A stretch of DNA of 64,000 nt from Trichomonas vaginalis G3 (taxonomy: Eukaryota; Parabasalia; Trichomonadida; Trichomonadidae), in assembly GCF_026262505.1 (NCBI RefSeq), contig NC_067204.1, positions 18,640,165 through 18,704,164 on the forward strand. Direction: 5' to 3'. Both the position numbers and the translations under genes were made by a program. Positions 57,802 through 64,000 of the stretch are shown here, piece after piece. Each line of letters opens with the position of its first letter. The first letter of the stretch is position 1. Below the pieces are notes generated by a model. It made no database searches. It saw only the letters and a list, made by a program, of their open reading frames with translations, and was not told where the DNA came from.

Positions 57802-60800
57802 ATGATGTATAAAAAGCTATCTAGATTAGACCATGAAGAAATTAAGAAGTTATTGAAGAATGCTGACATTGAAGTTAGCAAAAGATATGCGACTAACAAA
57901 TCTTCATTAGCTAAATACCTCAATGATTACAGAGGTGTAGTCACTTACGAGAAAATTAATGATTACATTAATAACAAAACATTTCCTTTAAATGACGTTG
58001 CTATTGACTTATATCATAGACGTTCAGTACCTCATGAAGTAAGAAGAGAAATGTATGACATAACAAATGCAAACGTTGGTGAAACACGAAAGAGAGACGA
58101 CACACTGAAACAACAGAGAAGAGAGATGTTTAAAAGTGCTATAGAACAAGTTCGCAAAGCTAACGATGTCATTCGTTCCATTGACGACAAACCAAAAGAA
58201 GGTGAGAGATGGTTAAAGAAAGATGAAGAGAATAGGAAGAGAAATGTGAAGTCAGGCAATAGACTCATTGACTTTAACATCGAAGCTTTAGATGAACCAA
58301 ACAGAGACTACTTACACAAACATTTCGGTAAGGCTTTCATGAGACTCTTAGAGAAAATTAAAATAAACTCACAACAGAGATGGATGGTATGTTATAAACT
58401 TGGTGGAAAGTATGAATGTTCTACGTTAAACCTCAATAATATTGGAACATTACTACATCAGCTCTTGAAGGAGAACTTTATATCAGAGATAGAAGCAAAT
58501 GCTGCAGGTATTGTTGAAATGCACTATGACTTCTTCTTGACAAACATAAAGAATCTTACTGAAATAAAGATGTATGATTTAACAGAATATGAAGGCTTAA
58601 CGATGTCAGATGTAAAGAAAGGCAAACCAAAAAGAGACCATATAGAGATGAAAGCACACTGACAAATGACCAGAAAGCCATTTTGGAAGCTCTTAAGCAA
58701 ACAGGAAACCCAGCACTTATAGAAAGCTTTTGGAAAGATAATGGTGAAAAGAAGTTTTATAAAAAGAGAAGCGGTCAGTTCTGGAAGTATCTTTGCACAT
58801 TACCTATAAATCTTGAACGCTACCAAATCTTCAATGAACTGAACAAAAGAACTGCAACACTTATGACAGAGGACAATTGTTTCGTTTATGCTTGCATTCA
58901 GGCTGGAGTAGATGAGCAGACGGTGGACCACATGAGAGAAGTCATTCGTGTTAGAGACTTTCCTCAAAGTAAAGTACAAGAAATTTCTGATGCAACAGGT
59001 ATAGCATTTAATGTTACCATTGGTTATTTCAATGACTCTAGACATAATGAAATAAAGAGATATATACCAAAAGAATGTAAAACTATTCGAACTATTGACT
59101 TACTTCTTGTTGAAGACCACTACATGCTAAATGAAAGATTACCAATGACAACATATTTCATTCGCAACTATATAGAAATCTTGAAGGAATGTGGTGGAAT
59201 GAACATTGAGAAACAGATGAAGATTTATACAAAGAGAGAAGATAAATATGTAGTTCGTAATGATAGAACTACACCACTATGGGATGTTATGAAAACATTG
59301 TGGGAGTGCAAATATTTCGAACCTATTTCTTATGGAGAACTTTTCACATATACGACTGACTTATATAAACAGAACCTTGCACCATTTAAAGACTTGTCAT
59401 ATGCTCCAAAGTATTGTGTACAACTGAAGAAGAAAGCCGAGTCAAAAGAAGTAAATAAAAATAAGTGCAAGTTCATTCCTGAGCATGTTTTCTTTGCTGA
59501 CTTTGAGTGCAGTACTGATGGCTTTCATAAAGCTTTTAACATCTGTTATGACAGTGAAGATGGTTCAGTGAGTGAAAGCATTTGGGGTCAGAACTGTGCA
59601 ACAGAATTTTTGGAACGACTTCCTGACAAGAGTTTAATATATTTCCATAACCTCAGTTATGATATAAACTTCATCTTAAGACACATGACAGAAGTGAAAG
59701 GAACTCCCATCATTAAAAGTTCACGAACAATGCAAATAACTGGTTTATATAAAGGACGGGCAATTATTATAAAAGACTCTTACAGTGTTATAAATAAGAA
59801 GCTTAAACTATTTCCTGCTATGTTTAACTTACAAACAGGACCGAAAGAAGTATTTCCATACAACTACTACAGCAGTGTTTTGTTAGCAAATGACAACAGA
59901 ACTGGTGTCATTTCTGAAGCGTGTAAGTTTATCCGGGATGCGGATACATTCATGAAAAACATAGATTCCATCAAAGGTTGCAGAATAGATGAAAGCCACT
60001 TCGACTTAGAAAAGTATAGCACATTTTATTGCAAACAAGATGTAAGAATTTTAAGAGAAGGTTTTGTTAAGTTCCGCAATGACATATTGAAAGAATTTGA
60101 TTTAAACGTTTATGACTACGTTAGTATTTGTTCAATTGCTAACAAATTATTTGAGAACAGAGTGTACTTCCCGAATGGAAATTTATATGACCTCTCAAAT
60201 AAACCAAGAGAGTTTATTTCGAGATGCATTCAAGGTGGAAGATGTATGTTGTCAGATAACATTAAACAAAAGAGTAAAGAGAAACTCATTGCTGATTTCG
60301 ACGCTGTTTCATTATATCCATCAGCTATAGCAAGACTTTATACTTTAGAAGGAATTCCAAAAGTATTGAAGGATGAGATGCTAAGCACAGAGTATCTCAT
60401 GAGACATTTATTCGATGACGACCAAAAGGAACCCATTGGTGAAAAGTTTATGTCTGGCTTCTTTGTTCTCATTAAGATAAAAGAGATTGGCATACATAGA
60501 CACTTTCCTTTAATAGTTTGTGACCCTGAACTAAATCCAGAACTTAACGTTCCCAGAAGTTCAAACACTTGCTGTTTAATGTATGTTGACCATATAACAT
60601 TACAAGACCTCATAAAATATCAAGGTGTCAAATGTGAAGTGTTGCAAGGATACTATTACGATGGAAACAGAGATATTAGAATAAGAGATGAAGTAAAGAA
60701 GTTGTTTGAGTTAAGGTTAAAGTATAAGAAAGAAGGAAATCCTTTGCAAGAAAATATAAAGCTCATTCTGAACAGTATTTATGGCAAAACTATTCTATCT

Positions 60801-61556
60801 CCTATTGAGTCAAAAATAACCATAGTAAATGACAAAGATGCTATAAGATATGCCATCAGAAACTACAACCATATAGTGAAGTTCGAAGGTTTGGATGGTT
60901 CAGATAAAACTATTTTCAAGCTAACGAAAAGCATTTGCAGACACTTTAACTTCTGTCCACTTGGTGTTAACATTCTGTCTATGTCGAAGAGAATAATGTG
61001 TGAAGTATTCTGTACTGCTGAGGACTTAGGAATGGACATCTTTTATAGCGATACGGACAGTATGCATCTCTACAATGAAGATATCCCTCGTTTAGCTGAA
61101 GAGTTTGAGAAACGTTATGGAAGAGTTCTCATTGGTAAAAACCTTGGTCAATTTCATAGCGACTTTGCAGAAATCACAAAAGATAAACAAAGTTTAGCAT
61201 ACAAGTCAATATTTTGTGGAAAGAAGACTTACATAGACTTACTCACGAATGATTTAAATGAAGTTGCATTTCACTGCAGAATGAAAGGCGTGAAGCAAGA
61301 TGTTATTGCTTTAACCGCTAATGAAATGTTTTCTGACTCTGTTCAGTGTTTCTATGATGAAGATAAAGGTATAATGGTTCCGCAAGGAAAATTTGACAAA
61401 GACTCTGAGTTCAGTGTTATGAAGTTATATAAAGCACTTTATGACGGTCAAGAGATTGGATTTGACTTATGTAAGTCTTCTAGTCCTTGCTTTGCTGAAA
61501 AGTTTAACTTCTCAATAACGACTAAAACAAGCTTTATTCGTAAGTTGAAGTTCTGA
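57802..61556 (+). pseudogene. protein-primed DNA polymerase B, broken
   Basis: Contains the same motifs as 35056-38946: VFFADFECSTDGFHK (Exo I), YFHNLSYDINFILRH (Exo II), YCKQDVRIL (Exo III-like), DFDAVSLYPSAIA, LILNSIYGK and FYSDTDSMHL, with a helical N-terminal domain bearing a single copy of the 23-residue unit. Differences from the Polinton C copy are few. The C-terminal part is complete. The gene looks broken (about one break). Confidence 0.9.
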
Positions 61557-61599
61557 GGTCATTTATTCTTGTCAGCAATGTGGTCATTCATGATAAAAA

Positions 61600-61634
61600 T
61601 AAGCCGCTAGCGGCAAGGGCGAAGCCCATGTGAT
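61600..61634. repeat. GGGC-type mini-palindrome
   Basis: CCGCTAGCGG followed by GGGCGAAGCCC between the PolB and penton-like genes. Confidence 0.75.
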
Positions 61635-61637
61635 CAT

Positions 61638-62494
61638 TTACAATACAGCTATTGTAGAGTTTAAGAGTTGTGTTTCAATGTAGAGACAGTCCTTATGGTC
61701 TGGAGGTAAGAACACTGGGCAGTTATGGTCATGAGTGGAGAACATGTCTATCCAAAACTCACGATTGAAGCCAGTCAATTTATAGTATTTAGGGTTAGGA
61801 AGTGGTGAAGTTCTTGTATGACCAATGAACTCATTTTCAACTCCCTTACTTAAGTTTGAATATAATATAGCTTGCTTTCTATCCCAAATGCCAGGTGTTA
61901 CAATCTTTGAAAATTCATTTTTTCTCGGAAGCATTGCATCATAATTGAAAACATTCTTGAAATCATCACTTGGTTCAGAGATTTGAAATCTTATACGTAA
62001 TGGATTTTCTTTCTTTTTAGCTACTTCATTGAATGGTGAATATATAACAAACTGACAGTCATGTGTTCCATCTTCATTTTCATTAAATTCATAATGAAAG
62101 TCTATAAGTTGTGGCTGACTACCTTCTTCTTTCAGTTGTGCAAGAAACTCACGTAAAGGCTGTAAAGTTTGTACTTCAATGTTAAACTTTTTCTCGAACA
62201 TTTCATTAAATGAAATCATACATTGCAACAATGTTGTATCGTCTTTAAAGTATTTGTATATGTGAATGTTTTGGGCGCTTAAAGACTGTTCGTCATTTTC
62301 TATCTCGACTTGAAGTATAAAGTCAACTTTCTAAATGCACGTGTTATATACATATTTGTTATGCCAATATATTTTTCTTCATTTATGTTCACAATCCAGT
62401 CTGTTGGAAACTTAAACGTTACTCTGTTCCCCTTTATTTTGACGTCAGGGTTTTCACTACTGAACGCAACAGATAAAGGTATTTGTCTATACAT
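61638..62494 (-). pseudogene. penton-like minor capsid gene, broken
   Basis: Very close to 34053-34910 (MYRQIPLSVAFSSENPDVKI start, CLYIETQLLNSTIAVL end). It looks broken (about two breaks). Confidence 0.7.
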
Positions 62495-62518
62495 TTAGTT
62501 CCGATAAAAATAACCATT

Positions 62519-62777
62519 TACTCTTTCTTTGCTTCAGCTTCTTTAGCTTTTGCTTCAGCTTCTTCTCTAGCTTTTTCGCCAGTAGTCTTGGGTTCTTTTG
62601 TCTTCCAGCAGCTAATGCAGCAAGTTGTTTTTCACTAAGTTTTCTCTTTGGTCTCTCTGGCTTTTGTTCTTGTTTTTGTTCCTTCAGTTCGGATAAAATT
62701 TGCTCGCGAATTTCTTTCTTCAATGCTTCAACATCTATGACCCCTTGGGTCTTGTCCGTAGGGCTTGTCTGAGTCAT
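62519..62777 (-). pseudogene. Lys/Ala/Glu-rich small protein gene
   Basis: Homologue of 33769-34028, starting MTQTSPTDKTQGVIDVEALK, with a long charged helical region. Probably broken; state uncertain. Convergent with the penton-like gene and divergent from 62823. Confidence 0.5.
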
Positions 62778-62822
62778 TTGACTGCAGATAAAAAACAAAA
62801 TTAAAACTTTAACCGATGTAAA

Positions 62823-63251
62823 ATGAGCTTGTCAAAATCAGAGCGAGAGTCTATTATATTAAATGACGCAAGAGGAATACAACATCCTTTCTATTACGTA
62901 AGTCAGAGTAAAGATGGTAAAATATACGTAAGAAAAAGAAAGGTTCCATTAGCAAATGCAGAGAGCGACAGCATTAAGGTGCATGGTACTGAGGGCGAAG
63001 CCCATATAAAACCTTCTGTTCAAACTGAGCCACCAATAGAACCAGAAGAAAAGAAGCCAGATGTACTTTCAATAACGAACCAAGAGCTTATTGCAAAGTT
63101 CGTGAATTTCATTGAAAAACAAACCGAGTCAAAGAATCCTGACCCGCCAGTGAAAGAAGTTGAGACAAAAGAGAATGTACAGTTCATTGAAAATGTCAAG
63201 AAACAACTTCCACCACGAATGCCAAGAAGAAGAGTGAGAATAATGAAGTAA
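62823..63251 (+). CDS. basic-ended Polinton protein next to capsid
   Basis: The 142-residue homologue of 33286-33720, with identical N- and C-terminal parts. In the linker a GAGGGCGAAGCCCAT mini-palindrome (about 62991-63004) is read through in frame (TEGEAHIK), replacing a slightly different sequence in Polinton C. It appears whole. Confidence 0.65.
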   Translation: MSLSKSERESIILNDARGIQHPFYYVSQSKDGKIYVRKRKVPLANAESDSIKVHGTEGEAHIKPSVQTEPPIEPEEKKPDVLSITNQELIAKFVNFIEKQTESKNPDPPVKEVETKENVQFIENVKKQLPPRMPRRRVRIMK

Positions 63252-63278
63252 ATAGATATTTTTATCCGAATCAAAGAC

Positions 63279-64000
63279 ATGCAGAACGAACAGCTAAACG
63301 AATTTACTCCAGCAGAGCATATTCATCAGATTCGCTCATATTTCGATATCATAGACAATGCAGTTTAAATTGGTGACACTAATAGAAAATATTCTGACGC
63401 AAAGATTCCATCACAACCTGGAACTGCTAAAGATAACACATGGGTAACATTCAATCTCTCACCTCCTGGTGAAAATATGTTGGACCTTTACAATACATTC
63501 ATTACGTATAAAATGGAAGGTCAATTTATTGTAGATAAAGAAATTGGTTCAGGTTCCAATAAAACAAACCCACCAGGATTTTGGATTGGTTTCGATGACG
63601 CTTTCTATGCAGTTGCTGGATATCAAATCCTTGCAAATGGTCGTATCGTATATTCTCAAGACAACGCAAGAGAAGAAGCATATATAACTTCAAACTCACA
63701 AACTACCGAACAAATAAAGAAAGTAGATGTTTTCTCAAAGACTCGACATGAAGATGTATGGAGTCATTCGGGAACATGCAGAACAGGACAAATTGTTAGT
63801 GGTCCAATTACAGCAGGAAAATCATTTGATTTTAAGCTTCGTTTAAGAATTCCTGTTAGAAGATTCCTTCCATTAGAAGCTATTCGATTTATTCCAGCTT
63901 TTGCAGGAAACATTCAGCTTAAAGTAAAGTTCAGTAGCGACGCCTTACAATGCACATCTATATCTGTAAATGATATCATTGCTTTCAATCCAACTATTAA
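63279..64000 (+). pseudogene. major capsid protein gene, partial and broken
   Basis: Homologue of 31684-33258, starting MQNEQLNEFTPAEHIHQIRS after the TTTTTATCCGAATCAAAGAC box. It is cut by the window end and looks broken (about one break in the visible part). Confidence 0.75.

Larger units (their letters stand above)
54095..64000. mobile_element. Polinton D (Maverick), left-hand part, cut by window end
   Basis: Contains a primase/SF3 helicase, the PolB neighbour gene, PolB, a penton-like gene, the basic-ended protein and the major capsid gene. From about 57204 rightward it is the reverse-order counterpart of 39509-32600 in Polinton C with very high similarity. Its left end is not defined by a terminal repeat, and the right end lies outside. 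About five to seven breaks are present, so it is a fairly young damaged copy. Confidence 0.8.

Overview
The window looks like a contig of Trichomonas vaginalis or a very close trichomonad. The evidence is an AT-rich, apparently intron-free sequence, initiator-like TCAYT(T/A) motifs a few bases before several host ATGs, UAAA overlapping stop codons, two copies of a Tvmar1-type mariner, and large Polinton/Maverick elements with double jelly-roll capsid, protein-primed PolB, integrase and packaging ATPase genes. Only ATG starts were used for host genes. No rRNA, tRNA or CRISPR array was seen.

Layout: (1) 1-6380, right-hand part of Polinton A, cut by the window edge: core-like peptides, integrase, phage-like fibre, penton-like protein, a D12-class adenine methyltransferase and a terminal GC-rich palindrome. 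(2) 6383-17085, host genes: a DYRK-type kinase, a divergent H2A/H2B pair, a short ankyrin gene, the C-terminal half of V-ATPase subunit a, a right-handed beta-helix (Pmp-like) surface-protein relic split by Tvmar1 copy 1, a WD40-like gene, a 25-N gap, and an inverted, decayed duplicate of the ankyrin locus. (3) 17086-21110, old heavily broken Polinton B remnant ending in palindromes and a poly-T run. (4) 21201-30023, a hairpin/tandem repeat block, a broken Mo25-like fragment, and host genes for a RasGAP, a LisH-CTLH-WD40 (SMU1-like) protein, a TBC-like protein and a TB2/DP1/HVA22 (REEP) protein. (5) 30195-54094, Polinton C, almost complete in gene content and bounded by diverged terminal inverted repeats, with Tvmar1 copy 2 inserted in its fibre gene. 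(6) about 54095-64000, Polinton D, cut by the window edge, carrying a primase/SF3 helicase and the same PolB-to-capsid block as C in the opposite orientation.

Functionally, the Polinton genes form two modules: replication/integration (PolB, primase-helicase, integrase, methyltransferase) and virion (capsid, several penton-like proteins, packaging ATPase, amphipathic pVI/pX-like peptides, fibre). Most Polinton genes share a T-rich box TTTTTAT(C/T) shortly before ATG that differs from the host initiator. The most unusual signals are a terminal hairpin whose stem has changed in a compensatory way between the two ends of Polinton C, a repeat-bounded cassette site next to PolB that holds a helicase gene in D but small unknown genes in C, a family of GGGC-type mini-palindromes scattered through the Polintons, and E2F-like sites both in the histone promoter and in the leader of Tvmar1.
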